DNA of 64,000 nucleotides from Neobittarella massiliensis (ex Bilen et al. 2018) (GTDB taxonomy: Bacteria > Bacillota > Clostridia > Oscillospirales > Ruminococcaceae), in the NCBI RefSeq assembly GCF_900289145.1, contig NZ_OKQO01000006.1, positions 124,001-188,000 of the forward strand, read 5' to 3'. Shown in pieces: positions 18,694 to 27,652 of this stretch (its first letter is position 1; every line of letters begins with the position of its first letter). The translations under genes and the position numbers were made by a program. The notes under the pieces were generated by a model. It ran no database searches and was not told the DNA's origin. It saw only the letters and a program-made list of their open reading frames with translations.

Positions 18694-19347
18694 TCACTGG
18701 CGGTACCGGTTGAGGGCAAAATCGCGCATCCAGTCCACCTTGTCCCGCGGCAATACCTCCGGTGTGCCGATGGTGCGGGCCATATAGTAGATCTGGGCCG
18801 TCATCTCCAGCACCCGCGCCGTCTTAAAGGCGCCGGCCATGTCCGCCCCACAGCATACGGCCCCATGGCTGCGCAGCAGGCAGGCCATGCCCAGCGCCCC
18901 CAGCGCATCTACACAGTTTCGTGCCAGCTGTTCACTGCCGGGCAGAGCGTAGGCGGTCACCGGCACCGGTCCACCCAGCGCCTGTGCCGCCTCGTCGATG
19001 ATAGGTGGTATCTTTTCGCCCAGGCAGCCAAATACGGTGGAGTAGACCGGATGGGTGTGTAAAATAGCCTGTACATCGCCGCGCGCCCGGTAAATAGACA
19101 GATGCATGGCCGCCTCTACCGAGGGCCGCCGCCGGCCGTCTATCTGTGTGCCGTCGGCGGCAAACACCACCATATCGGCGGCAGTACAGCGGTCATAAGC
19201 CATAGCGCTGGGCGTCAGATATACATTGCCGGTAGCCGGGTCGCGGCAGCTGATGTTGCCCCAGGTCTCCACGGTCAGGCCACTGCCGAGCAATTCCCGC
19301 CCGGCCTGTACCAGCTGTTCGCAAAATGGCAAGTGCTGTCTTTGCAT
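18694..19347 (-). CDS. Class II aldolase/adducin-family protein
   Basis: 217 residues. Zinc ligands are visible: HTHP (about residues 94-97) and a later His in LLRSHGAVCCG, with SVEAAMH supplying the upstream acidic residue. The family includes fuculose-1-phosphate aldolase, methylthioribulose-1-phosphate dehydratase (MtnB) and the 5-deoxyribulose-1-phosphate aldolase of 5-deoxyribose disposal. It starts 12 bases after the stop of the MtnA-like isomerase gene, which makes a pentulose-1-phosphate substrate with a 5-deoxy or 5-methylthio group likely. The products would then be dihydroxyacetone phosphate and an aldehyde. MtnB activity remains an alternative. Confidence 0.82.
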   Translation of the reverse strand: MQRQHLPFCEQLVQAGRELLGSGLTVETWGNISCRDPATGNVYLTPSAMAYDRCTAADMVVFAADGTQIDGRRRPSVEAAMHLSIYRARGDVQAILHTHPVYSTVFGCLGEKIPPIIDEAAQALGGPVPVTAYALPGSEQLARNCVDALGALGMACLLRSHGAVCCGADMAGAFKTARVLEMTAQIYYMARTIGTPEVLPRDKVDWMRDFALNRYRQ

Positions 19348-19359
19348 CTGTCTCTCCCC

Positions 19360-20439
19360 CTAGACCGGCTGCCGCTTGCGGGCCGCAAACAGCGCCGGGA
19401 TCGAGTGTGTGTACGGGGCCCGGGCAACCCCGTACTCGCTTACGATACCGGTGATCAGCGCCGCCGGCGTCACGTCAAAAGCGGGGTTATAGAGCTTTAC
19501 CTCCGCCGGAGCCATAGGCTGTTTATACCACATCTCACTGATCTCTGTGCCCGGCCGCTGCTCGATGGTGATGTCGGCTCCGCTCTCACAGCAGGGGTCA
19601 AAGGTAGACAGCGGTGCGCACACATAAAATGGGATGCCGTAATGCTGGGCGAGGATAGCCACCCCCAAGGTGCCGATCTTGTTGGCTGTGTCGCCGTTGG
19701 CGGCAATGCGGTCAGCGCCCACCAGCACCGCCTGGATATCTCCCCGGGCCATGGCGGTGGCGGCCATATTATCGCACAGCAGCGTGGTGTCTATGCCCGC
19801 TGCCCGCATCTCAAAAGCGGTCAGTCTGGCTCCCTGTAGCAGCGGCCGGGTCTCGTCGCAGTACATATGAAAGGTGTATCCCCGCTCGGCTCCCGCGTAG
19901 ACGGGGGCCAGCGCGGTGCCGTACAAAACGGCTGCCAGCTGCCCGGCGTTACAGTGGGTCAGTATGCCCCACCCATCCTGCAGCAGCACCAAACCGTTCT
20001 CTCCGATCCGGCGGCACACCCGAACGTCCTGCGCCTCTACCTCCCGTGCGCGCTGCAACATGTCGGCCGCCATCTGTTTTGGGTCGCGGTAACACAGCCC
20101 GGCGGCAAAGGTCTCCATCTCGTCCAGCGCCCAAAACAGATTGACCGCCGTGGGTCGAGCCGCCGCCAGATACGCTTTTTTGTCCGCCAGCTGCCCCATA
20201 AAGCCGTCGCGGTCCCGGGCGTCTATTTCGCCGGCCGCCAGTGCCAGCCCATAAGCGGCGGTAACGCCGATGGCCGGCGCGCCCCGCACCTGCAGGGTGT
20301 AGATGGCATGCCGGATCTGCTCCTGAGTCTCTAGGTCGCAAAATACCACTTGTTGGGGCAGCCGGGTCTGGTCGATGATGCGGATGGCCCGCCCATCCTC
20401 CCGCAGGGTCACGGTCCTGTAGTCAAGTCGCCTGTGCAT
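19360..20439 (-). CDS. mtnA: Methylthioribose-1-phosphate isomerase-type protein
   Basis: 359 residues. RGAPAIGVTAAYG, then LTHCNAGQLAAVLYGTALAP with the catalytic Cys, and VGADRIAANGDTANKIGT with the catalytic Asp are all intact, distinguishing MtnA from eIF2B. The enzyme converts methylthioribose-1-phosphate (or 5-deoxyribose-1-phosphate) to the ribulose form. It forms a two-gene operon with the class II aldolase. No MtnK, MtnN, MtnW or MtnX is visible, so a full methionine salvage pathway is not supported here. A TATAAT at 20,469-20,474 (minus strand) is a probable -10 box. Confidence 0.9.
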   Translation of the reverse strand: MHRRLDYRTVTLREDGRAIRIIDQTRLPQQVVFCDLETQEQIRHAIYTLQVRGAPAIGVTAAYGLALAAGEIDARDRDGFMGQLADKKAYLAAARPTAVNLFWALDEMETFAAGLCYRDPKQMAADMLQRAREVEAQDVRVCRRIGENGLVLLQDGWGILTHCNAGQLAAVLYGTALAPVYAGAERGYTFHMYCDETRPLLQGARLTAFEMRAAGIDTTLLCDNMAATAMARGDIQAVLVGADRIAANGDTANKIGTLGVAILAQHYGIPFYVCAPLSTFDPCCESGADITIEQRPGTEISEMWYKQPMAPAEVKLYNPAFDVTPAALITGIVSEYGVARAPYTHSIPALFAARKRQPV

Positions 20440-20591
20440 AGTCCTTCCGCCTTTCTGCGCTTTTTTCCATTATACGTGCCGCTCTCCCCCATTCCCAGCG
20501 CCCGGGCGCCGATTTTCTGTTTTGCTGCAAAGTGCAGGGTGTTTTTTGGCGCTTTACCAGTTTGGAAGTACCAGATCACCGGCCGTTTGCG

Positions 20592-20630
20592 CAATAAAAA
20601 AGAGCGGCCAGCTGCCGCTCTTTTTTATTG
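20592..20630 (-). terminator. Terminator after the adenosine-deaminase-like gene
   Basis: Sixteen-base arms (AATAAAAAAGAGCGGC and complement) around CAGCT, with T runs usable in both directions; five bases beyond the stop codon. Confidence 0.92.
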
Positions 20631-20635
20631 GTATC

Positions 20636-21616
20636 TCACAAGTAGGCCTGCAATTTGGCCACCAGCGCCTCTTTTTCATCTGCGGGCAAAAAGGCGGCCC
20701 GGGCGCTATTGATGTTCAGCTGTATCAGGTCGCGCTCGGTAAAGCCCATGGCCCGGCAGATGTCGTACTCCCGCTTTAGACAGGTATCTAGCACAGTCAT
20801 ATTGTCGGTGTTCACCGTCACCGGTGCGCCGGCATCGTACAGCCGTTTTAGCGGGTGCCGGCCATCCCGGGGCAGGCCGTACACCATGCTCGACAGCGGG
20901 CACATCTCCAGCGGCACGTTGTCTTTTATCACGTAGTCTGTCAGCGCGGGCTCGTCGGCCACCTGGTAACCGTGGCCGATGCGGTCGGTGGCAAAAGGCA
21001 CACACTGATCCACGTGCCGCTCGGCGTGGCAGGTGGTGGGCAGCTCTAGCTGGTGTGCCAGCTCAAAAATAGGGGCAAATTCCGGCAGCCGGTCCTCGTA
21101 TCCGGCCAGGTCTATCGCCACCACTCCGCGCCCCAGATACTCCCCGGTCAGGTGGGCGGTCTCCACGTTCTGGGTATAGGTCTCTGTCGCCGGCCCAAAA
21201 GCCATCGCGCAGAGTATAATGCCCACCTTTATGCTGCTGTGGCGCTCCATCCCCTGGTGGGCGCCCTGCAATACCGCCTCTATGGCCTCCCGCTGGCTCA
21301 TGCCCTGCTGGCAGTGGAACTGAGGTGCAAAGCGTATCTCGGCGTAGACCAGCCCCTGTGCGGCCAGGTCCTCCACCAGCTCGGCGGTGATGCGGGTCAG
21401 TGCCTCGGCAGTCTGCATGACCATGAGCGGCGTGTCGAAGGCCGAAAAATCGTCCTCGGCAGCATCGGGCTGCATGCGCATGCGGTCGGCCATCTCCGCC
21501 AGCGTCAGGTTGGCCAGCTCGGTTACGCCCTGCTGGCGGGCCAGCTCTAAACAGGTGGCTGGCCGCACCGATCCATCCAGGTGCAGGTGCAGATCTATCT
21601 TGGGAAAATCGTACAT
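20636..21616 (-). CDS. Adenosine-deaminase-like protein with altered active site
   Basis: 326 residues from the ATG at 21616 (TAGGAGGAAAAAAT upstream). The metal site DLHLHLDGS is intact, as is DRIGHG. However, the catalytic HAGE motif reads CHAERHVD, so the general-acid Glu is out of register, and the usual NTDDP reads VNTDNMT. Family members hydrolyse adenosine or adenine in the cytoplasm. The changes suggest a different substrate or weak activity. The gene shares a transcript with the MFS permease upstream, which is consistent with uptake and deamination of a nucleoside-like compound. Confidence 0.82.
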   Translation of the reverse strand: MYDFPKIDLHLHLDGSVRPATCLELARQQGVTELANLTLAEMADRMRMQPDAAEDDFSAFDTPLMVMQTAEALTRITAELVEDLAAQGLVYAEIRFAPQFHCQQGMSQREAIEAVLQGAHQGMERHSSIKVGIILCAMAFGPATETYTQNVETAHLTGEYLGRGVVAIDLAGYEDRLPEFAPIFELAHQLELPTTCHAERHVDQCVPFATDRIGHGYQVADEPALTDYVIKDNVPLEMCPLSSMVYGLPRDGRHPLKRLYDAGAPVTVNTDNMTVLDTCLKREYDICRAMGFTERDLIQLNINSARAAFLPADEKEALVAKLQAYL

Positions 21617-21817
21617 ATTTTTTCCTCCTAGCAAATAACTCCGCCCGCCGCTATCGTGCGGCGGGGCGCTCTTGCTCTCATCAGGTCCGGCCGGCGGCAC
21701 TACATTCGGCGTGCAGTACCGCCGACTATAATAAGAGTATTATAACACAAGAGATAGGCAAAACAAGGGGCGGTGTGCCCCGGCACGCCGCCCCTTAAAG
21801 ATGTGTGTAAAGTGGGT

Positions 21818-23020
21818 TTACCGGCCCTCGTCACCGATCTGCACACCACTGTCGGCCTGTTCCTGCTGTGCAAATTTCACCGGGATCAGCATAAACAGCA
21901 CCAGCGCCGCCAGCGTTATACCGGCAATGGCCAAAAAGGCGTTGCGGGTCCCGCCCACCAGCTGGGTCAGCGGCGCCCCCAGCAGTGCCCCCAGCCCCCG
22001 GCATATACCGTAGCAGTAGATCGACACCAGCGTCTGGGTGCTCACCTTCCCCTCCGGCGGGGCGATGCGCTTAAAGTAAAACGAGGCGAAAAAGTAGGTC
22101 GCCACCGAGGTGATGCCCTGTATGCCAAAAAACAGCAGCACCAGTAAAATGCTGTCCGATAAGCCGTACACCGTCCACCGCACGATGGTCAAAAACGAGA
22201 TGCCAGCCAACAGCAGCTTGATGGGCACACGGTCCACCAGTTTATCCATAAAAAACAAAAACGTCACTTCAATGGTGATCGACACGATGTTGCCGATACC
22301 GATATACGAGCTGGGCGCCCCCAGCTGTCCCACCAGGTAGGTGGGGTAAAAGCTCAGGCTGTAGCCAAATCCAAACATGATGGGGGCCACCACCAGCAGC
22401 ACCATCAGCGCCGACGGCTTGCGCAGCAGCACCACGGGGTTGAATACCGCCTTTTTCATCTTGGGCATCTGCACTTTGGGCAGCAGCGGTATGCACACCA
22501 AAAACAGCACGCCCATAGCCACCTGAAAGTAGTAGATGTAGTCGATCTTTAAATCGGCCAAAAAACCGGAGATCAGCGCCGCCACCAAAAAGCCCAGCGA
22601 CCCCATCAGGCGAAAGTTGCCGAAGTTGAATTTCTGTGCCTGGGCGTAGTAGATGCCCAGCGAATCCAGCAGCGGAGCCAAAGCGCTGTAGAAAAAGTCG
22701 AAGATGCACAGAATAAAAAACATGTAGTAAAAGCCGCCGAACAGCAGGTGCAGCGGCACGATGAGCAGCGACACCACCGACAGCTGAAAAAAGATGCGGT
22801 TGACCGAGCCCACCCGGTCGGCCACCCCGGCCCATATAAACTGCCCGGCCATCGACACAAAAGGTGACACGCCCAGCACGATGCCGATCTGTGCGTCGGA
22901 AAGCCCCCGATCCTGCAGAAAAAGCGGCAGGTAGCTCGACGGCCCGCTGATAAACATCTGGAACAAAAAGTAGGTGGCCATAAATTGGATGATGGTCCGC
23001 TTGGCCTGTGTTTGTCTCAC
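21818..23020 (-). CDS. MFS permease, MFS_1-like, probable nucleoside or sugar transporter
   Basis: 400 residues from a GTG at 23020 with a strong site (GGGGGAGG); the long upstream reading frame is spurious. About twelve hydrophobic helices; the loop WAGVADRVGSVNR between helices 2 and 3 is MFS-like. Similar proteins include LacY/HcaT-type and NHS-type symporters. Its position before the adenosine-deaminase-like gene and in a nucleoside-salvage district suggests nucleoside import; YegT would be the E. coli parallel. An extended -10 element TGCTATACT lies on the minus strand near 23,054-23,062. Confidence 0.82.
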   Translation of the reverse strand: MRQTQAKRTIIQFMATYFLFQMFISGPSSYLPLFLQDRGLSDAQIGIVLGVSPFVSMAGQFIWAGVADRVGSVNRIFFQLSVVSLLIVPLHLLFGGFYYMFFILCIFDFFYSALAPLLDSLGIYYAQAQKFNFGNFRLMGSLGFLVAALISGFLADLKIDYIYYFQVAMGVLFLVCIPLLPKVQMPKMKKAVFNPVVLLRKPSALMVLLVVAPIMFGFGYSLSFYPTYLVGQLGAPSSYIGIGNIVSITIEVTFLFFMDKLVDRVPIKLLLAGISFLTIVRWTVYGLSDSILLVLLFFGIQGITSVATYFFASFYFKRIAPPEGKVSTQTLVSIYCYGICRGLGALLGAPLTQLVGGTRNAFLAIAGITLAALVLFMLIPVKFAQQEQADSGVQIGDEGR

Positions 23021-23284
23021 GGTATATACCTCCCCCTCAAAAGGTCTATACCCAGTATAGCACGGCGCAGCCCATAGGGATGGCCCAAACTTTGCCGGCA
23101 ACTTGTGTTGTCCTTGTCGGGTTGCGGCGAAAACAGCGGACCTTTGGCACAGCGCACGTTTTTTTGCCGGCGGTGTTGTGCGTTGTGCCGCTGACAGAAC
23201 CACTTGCCTGGCACCGTTTTCGGGAATAGCTGTACCTGTTGGGACCCTCTGCCGCCTCGCGTTCCAGCGGCGCCGCCCGCCGGT

Positions 23285-23307
23285 AAAAAAACACCAGCCG
23301 GCCGGTG
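23285..23307 (-). terminator. Terminator after the DUF5662 gene
   Basis: On the minus strand CACCGG/CTGGTG with loop CCGG precedes seven T residues. Between this and the MFS promoter (23,060-23,284) I see no further gene or structure. Confidence 0.7.
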
Positions 23308-23358
23308 CGGTCACAGCACCTGTCAGCTGGTAAAAAGTGGCGGCGGTGTCGGGCACAC

Positions 23359-23907
23359 TCATTTGGCCGCATTTTTTAGTATATCGGTACGGATATACGA
23401 AAACACCGCATCTTCCCCCTCATCTTTTAATTTGGTGAGCATCGCTTCCAGCAGCGCCCGGGTGGTGGGGTGCAGCAGGTAGTGGTCTCTGGCCCGCATG
23501 TAGTAATCATAGGGGTCGCGGTCGCAGTAGGCGCTGCCCCGGTAGGTCTTGCTGGCGGCCATCCGGTCGCAAAACATCTCCACGACATAGGCCACCGGCA
23601 TCTGCATCCCGCACAGCTGGTGACTGCCCTGGGGGTCGTAGTCGATCCAGTACTCCAGGTGGTGCTTGTTGCGCCCCTTATGGTGCAGCCAGGCAGCGCT
23701 GTAGCCCTCGGCTTGGCGCTGGGCGTCGTTGGGGCTGCGGTCGCCCTGAAAATACCTGGCGCCGGCCAAAAATTCTGCCGGCGTGTATTTCGACAGATCG
23801 TGCAGCAGTCCCCGGCGGTACAGCCCCACCCGAAAACAGTGTTGCCGCACCAGCTTTTTGTGGTGGTTGATGGTCTTCAAATGTAAAAGCGCTTTTTTAA
23901 GGCTCAT
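23359..23907 (-). CDS. DUF5662 family protein
   Basis: 182 residues from the ATG at 23907 (CAGGGTGAGCAC upstream). GLLHDLSKYTPAEF resembles the HD motif of metal-dependent phosphohydrolases, and WLHHKGRNKHHLEYW and VEMFCDRMAASKTY are the other conserved blocks of this family. No biochemical role is established. It is the last gene of a probable operon headed by the WYL regulator. Confidence 0.8.
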   Translation of the reverse strand: MSLKKALLHLKTINHHKKLVRQHCFRVGLYRRGLLHDLSKYTPAEFLAGARYFQGDRSPNDAQRQAEGYSAAWLHHKGRNKHHLEYWIDYDPQGSHQLCGMQMPVAYVVEMFCDRMAASKTYRGSAYCDRDPYDYYMRARDHYLLHPTTRALLEAMLTKLKDEGEDAVFSYIRTDILKNAAK

Positions 23908-23942
23908 GTGCTCACCCTGTTTCCATACTTCTCGTACTGTGG

Positions 23943-24485
23943 CTATCGGCGCAGACCCAACGCAGCCAGATCTTGCCAAAACCGCGTTCTGGCCACACCC
24001 AGCCCCGGGTGCCCGGCGCAGCGGCAGGGCTGGGTGTTGCACAGCTCCATCAGCCCGGTCTGCAGCTGCCGCCCGGTGTCTACGGCCAGCTCCTGCTCCA
24101 GGCAAAAAAACCAGGCCCGGTTCAAAAAGGCCACTTCGCGGCGGCCGTGGGTCTTGGTGTACGCAGCGCTCCCGGCCAGCGCCAGGTACCGGTCTACCTG
24201 CGGGGCAGAAAAGCCCTCCAGGTGCAGACACTGGCCAACGGCCTGCACCGCCGTGTCGGCCAGCTGCTGCCACTGAAAAGGGCTCAGGTCGTACAGCACA
24301 AAGCTGTACCTGCTGGATGTCTGCACCCCCAGCAGGCAGCGCCGTCCGGCCAGTTCGATGCCGTGCAGGTCCCAGCAGTACATCGGTCCGCTGCCGCCGC
24401 TGGGCCCTGCCCGGTGCCCGGTCTGCCGCTGTAAAGGTATCGTCAGTCCCAGCTCCACAGGTCTTTTGCCCCCCTCTGTCATCAT
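23943..24485 (-). CDS. DUF6933-like protein
   Basis: 180 residues; starts at one of two adjacent ATG codons (24485 or 24482). The body resembles the DUF6933 family: CWDLHGIELAGRRCLLGVQT, then SSRYSFVLYDLSPFQWQQL and a Tyr-Thr-Lys-Thr strand. Function is unknown. It lies between the WYL regulator and the DUF5662 gene, both in the same direction with short gaps. A Cys/His-rich segment near the C-terminus may bind metal. Confidence 0.55.
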   Translation of the reverse strand: MMTEGGKRPVELGLTIPLQRQTGHRAGPSGGSGPMYCWDLHGIELAGRRCLLGVQTSSRYSFVLYDLSPFQWQQLADTAVQAVGQCLHLEGFSAPQVDRYLALAGSAAYTKTHGRREVAFLNRAWFFCLEQELAVDTGRQLQTGLMELCNTQPCRCAGHPGLGVARTRFWQDLAALGLRR

Positions 24486-24506
24486 ACGGCGTCCGGCCCA
24501 TTTCGG

Positions 24507-25514
24507 TCACCGGTACAGGTCGGTCACCTGGCGGGCGTGGTGTAAAAAGTCGTCCACTATCTGCTGGGGCGATAAGATCTGTACCCCGTCGCCCAGCCCA
24601 AATATCCAGCTGAAAAACTGGGGGCTGGTCTGCACCTGTACCACGGCGATAAACTGGCCCGGCCCCGCCGGGCGCAGTGGCAGGTCAGGACCAAAGCGGT
24701 CCACCACCACCCCGGCCAGGTAGTCGGCAAATCGCAGGCGCACCGTCTGCTCCTGCCCGCCGTACATGCCAAACACCTTTTTCGAGTACACCGCCGTGTC
24801 AAAACTGGCAAACTCCCGCTGCCCATCCCGCGCCAGACCGGTCAGCTGTATGGCCTCCATCTTGTCCACCCGGTAGTGCTTAATCTTGCCCGCCGCGCCG
24901 TCATATCCCACCATGTAGTAGTTCTCGTCGTCCCACAACAGCGCCCAGGGGCTTATCTGGTACAGCGCGCCGCCGTGGCGGTACGACTTTACCACCCGGC
25001 TGCCGCCGCCAAACTGCACCGACCACTGAAAGTAGCGAAATTTTATCTGCCGCCCGGCCGATATAGCCTCGTGCAGTTTATCCACATTGTGGTAGATGCT
25101 CTCGTTCATCGTCTTGATACGGCCCTGTACATACACCTGGCGCTGTAGCTGCCGCCCCTGGGGCACGCTGGCCAGCCGCTCGATCTTGCCGATCAGCTGT
25201 TCTGATTTTTTGGCAGTGATAAAGCGGGAGGACTGTACGGCGTCCACCAAAAGCTTTAGCTCCGGCAGCTCAAAGTCGCGGCTGGCCAGCAGGTATACGC
25301 TCTGCCGCCCCTGCTTTTGCAGTAATATATCCAGTCCAAAATCGCGCAGTGTCTGTATGTCGTCATATAAGCTCTTGCGCTCACAGTCGAGGCCCTGATC
25401 CCGCAGCATGGCCGCCATCTGGGCCAAGGTCAGACCGTGTTCCTCATCGGTGTGCTGCAAAATGAGCTGCATCACCTGTAAAATGCGCAGTTTTTGCCCG
25501 GCGCGCTTAGCCAT
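24507..25514 (-). CDS. WYL-domain transcriptional regulator (YafY-type)
   Basis: 335 residues. An N-terminal winged helix (LRILQVMQLILQHTDEEHGL to RKSLYDDIQTLRDFGLD) is followed by a WYL domain with ISPWALLWDDENYYMVGYD near residues 185-205 and a C-terminal WCX domain. WYL proteins sense nucleic acids or small ligands and regulate stress, mobile element and metabolic genes. It is divergent from the esterase gene with 145 bases between them, and could control either side. Confidence 0.88.
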   Translation of the reverse strand: MAKRAGQKLRILQVMQLILQHTDEEHGLTLAQMAAMLRDQGLDCERKSLYDDIQTLRDFGLDILLQKQGRQSVYLLASRDFELPELKLLVDAVQSSRFITAKKSEQLIGKIERLASVPQGRQLQRQVYVQGRIKTMNESIYHNVDKLHEAISAGRQIKFRYFQWSVQFGGGSRVVKSYRHGGALYQISPWALLWDDENYYMVGYDGAAGKIKHYRVDKMEAIQLTGLARDGQREFASFDTAVYSKKVFGMYGGQEQTVRLRFADYLAGVVVDRFGPDLPLRPAGPGQFIAVVQVQTSPQFFSWIFGLGDGVQILSPQQIVDDFLHHARQVTDLYR

Positions 25515-25573
25515 AGTCGCGGCCTCCCCACTCTAAGATCGGTTGTTTCTAGTTTAGCACGATCGGCGTTTTT

Positions 25574-25602
25574 TTGCACATCTTTGCCGCCGGTGTTACA
25601 AT
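25574..25602 (+). promoter_or_regulatory. Promoter of the esterase gene
   Basis: TTGCAC and TACAAT with 17 bases between, 58 bases upstream of the start codon. Confidence 0.65.
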
Positions 25603-25659
25603 AGCGGTGATCGGGGCTGCGCCCATGCCGCCCCATTTTAGTAAAGAGAGGTGTGTGCG

Positions 25660-26412
25660 ATGTCCATCGGCTATACGGTAAACACCCATCAGCTGTCACA
25701 GACCAAACTGCTCGTGTGGCGGCCCGACCTGCCAAAAGAGAGGCCCCTGCCGGTACTCTACTGTACCGACGGCGACATGTTGCAGGGTATCGAGCCGGCG
25801 CTCACCGGCCTGCTCACCGCCGACTCGGTAGCTGCCGCCTCCCCCTGTCTGCTGGTGGGAGTGTATGCCGACGACCGCGACCGCGACTATACGCCTTGGC
25901 CGGCGCCGGCCGTGTTTCGCGGTGCCGCCCCGTTTGGCGGCGGGGCCAGCGGGCATCTGCAGCTCATCACAAAACAGGTGCTGCCTTTCATACAGGCGCA
26001 GTACAGGGTCTTGCCCGGCCCGCAGGCTGCCGGTATCGCCGGCTACTCGCTGGGCGGTCTCTTCGCCATTTACGCCGCCTACGACAGCTCTGCCTTTGGC
26101 TTTGCGGCCTCCATGTCGGGGTCGATGTGGTTTCCCCGCTGGCTGGAGTATATGGGCCAAAATCAGCCCCGTGCCGGCGGCTACTACCTGTCGCTGGGCG
26201 ATACTGAAGAAAAGACCCGCCACCCGGTCATGTCCCAGGTGGGCGCATGTGCCCTGCAGGCAGCGGATATTTTGCGCCAAAAGGTGGGGGATGACGCCGT
26301 CACCTACCGGTGGGAACGGGGCGACCACTTCACCGGTATCCCCCAGCGGCACGCCCACATGCTCCGCTGGTTTTGCCGGCAGCAGGCGCTGCTCGGCCAC
26401 ACCTCGCAGTAG
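25660..26412 (+). CDS. Putative esterase, alpha/beta hydrolase (PF00756-like)
   Basis: 250 residues from the ATG at 25660 (AAAGAGAGG upstream). The nucleophile elbow GYSLGGLFAIYAA (G-x-S-x-G) is near residues 128-140, with ASMSGSMWFP just after as in IroE/Fes and esterase-D-like enzymes; the acid and the C-terminal His (GDHFTG) complete the triad. No signal peptide, so it is cytoplasmic. Substrate unknown; siderophore or acyl ester hydrolysis are family roles. Confidence 0.83.
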   Translation: MSIGYTVNTHQLSQTKLLVWRPDLPKERPLPVLYCTDGDMLQGIEPALTGLLTADSVAAASPCLLVGVYADDRDRDYTPWPAPAVFRGAAPFGGGASGHLQLITKQVLPFIQAQYRVLPGPQAAGIAGYSLGGLFAIYAAYDSSAFGFAASMSGSMWFPRWLEYMGQNQPRAGGYYLSLGDTEEKTRHPVMSQVGACALQAADILRQKVGDDAVTYRWERGDHFTGIPQRHAHMLRWFCRQQALLGHTSQ

Positions 26413-26445
26413 CTGTCGGCCCTGCCCGGCCATTTTTCACACTTC

Positions 26446-26490
26446 TAAAAGAGCCCCTGTCCGTACGCACGCCGGACAGGGGCTCTTTTA
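26446..26490. terminator. Strong bidirectional terminator
   Basis: Eighteen-base arms TAAAAGAGCCCCTGTCCG and complement (26446-26463 with 26473-26490) lie between the rightward esterase gene and the leftward dehydrogenase gene and can serve both. Confidence 0.93.
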
Positions 26491-26528
26491 TGGGCTTTGA
26501 AAAAATTTAGCGCCTAAACACTATAGCA

Positions 26529-27476
26529 CTACAGCACGATATTGGCCTGCTCGCCGTCCATCCATTTCTGGATGTTGTCGAACACGATTTGGGCCCGGGC
26601 CACCATCGACTCGGCCGAGGCAAATGCCACATGCGGGGTGACCAGCGTGTTTTTGCTGTGCAGCAGCGGGTGGTCGGTGGCCAGCGGCGGCTCGGTCTCG
26701 AACACGTCGATGCCGGCCCCGGCGATCTTTCCGGCGTTCAGGGCGTCAGCCAGCGCCTGGCTGTCCACCACCGGGCCACGGGCCACGTTGATGAGAATGG
26801 CGGTAGGTTTCATCATGGCGATGTGCGCCGCGTCGATCATACCGCGTGTCGAGTCGTTGAGGGGGCAGTGCAGCGACACCACGTCCGACTGGGCCAGCAG
26901 CTCCTCCAGCGACACGTACTCCACCAGCTCTTTGGCGGCCTCTTTGGGGCGCGGGGCATAGGCCAGCACCCTGCAGCCAAAAGCCCGGCACAGCCGCGCG
27001 GTCTGCAGGCCGATGGCACCGGTCCCCACGATGCCCACCGTCTTGCCGGCGAGCTCACAGCCCACCAGGCCGTCTTTGGTCTGGCCGGCGCGGCAGCGAG
27101 CCTCTACCTGGGGCACGCGGCGCAGCAGCGATAACATCAGGCACAGGCTCAGCTCGGCCACCGCCTGGGTGGAGTACCCGGCAGCGTTGCTCACCTTTAC
27201 GCCTTTTTTGGCGGCGGCGTCCAGCGCCACATGGTCCACACCGGTAAAGGCGACATCGATAAATTTCAGGTGGTCACAGGCCTCGATCACCTCGGCCGGC
27301 AGCGGCATGTTGGCGATCATCAGCACGTCGGCGTCGCGGGCGCGCTCGATCATCACCGCGGGGTCGGTATCTTTGGGGTAGGCGGTAAAGGTGTGGCCCG
27401 CCTCGGTCAGCGGACTGGCGCAGTCGGCCAGCACATCCTCCGGCACACCCAGCGATTCCAGCAGTACGATGTTCAT
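26529..27476 (-). CDS. D-isomer-specific 2-hydroxyacid dehydrogenase
   Basis: 315 residues from the ATG at 27476 (GGAGGGATCTTAC upstream). The nucleotide-binding motif VGIVGTGAIGLQTARL is near residues 145-160, and the catalytic Arg, Glu and His are in NVARGPVVD, DVFETEPP and VTPHVAF. The family interconverts 2-keto and 2-hydroxy acids with NAD(P)H; phosphoglycerate, glycerate, lactate and hydroxypyruvate are possible substrates. It appears monocistronic; a TATGAT at 27,537-27,542 (minus strand) may be its -10 box. Confidence 0.9.
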   Translation of the reverse strand: MNIVLLESLGVPEDVLADCASPLTEAGHTFTAYPKDTDPAVMIERARDADVLMIANMPLPAEVIEACDHLKFIDVAFTGVDHVALDAAAKKGVKVSNAAGYSTQAVAELSLCLMLSLLRRVPQVEARCRAGQTKDGLVGCELAGKTVGIVGTGAIGLQTARLCRAFGCRVLAYAPRPKEAAKELVEYVSLEELLAQSDVVSLHCPLNDSTRGMIDAAHIAMMKPTAILINVARGPVVDSQALADALNAGKIAGAGIDVFETEPPLATDHPLLHSKNTLVTPHVAFASAESMVARAQIVFDNIQKWMDGEQANIVL

Positions 27477-27652
27477 GTAAGATCCCTCCATATATATCTT
27501 CCCAGGGCCGCAGCGGCCCACTTTTTCACGGTCTCCATCATAACACGTTGCCCCGCCCCGCGCAAGCGGCAAAGCGGCCTGCCCGGCGCGCCGCGGTGGC
27601 CCATTTCCCGGGGAATACTGCCCTGCTGCCCATCCCCTGCGGCGCCTATTAT

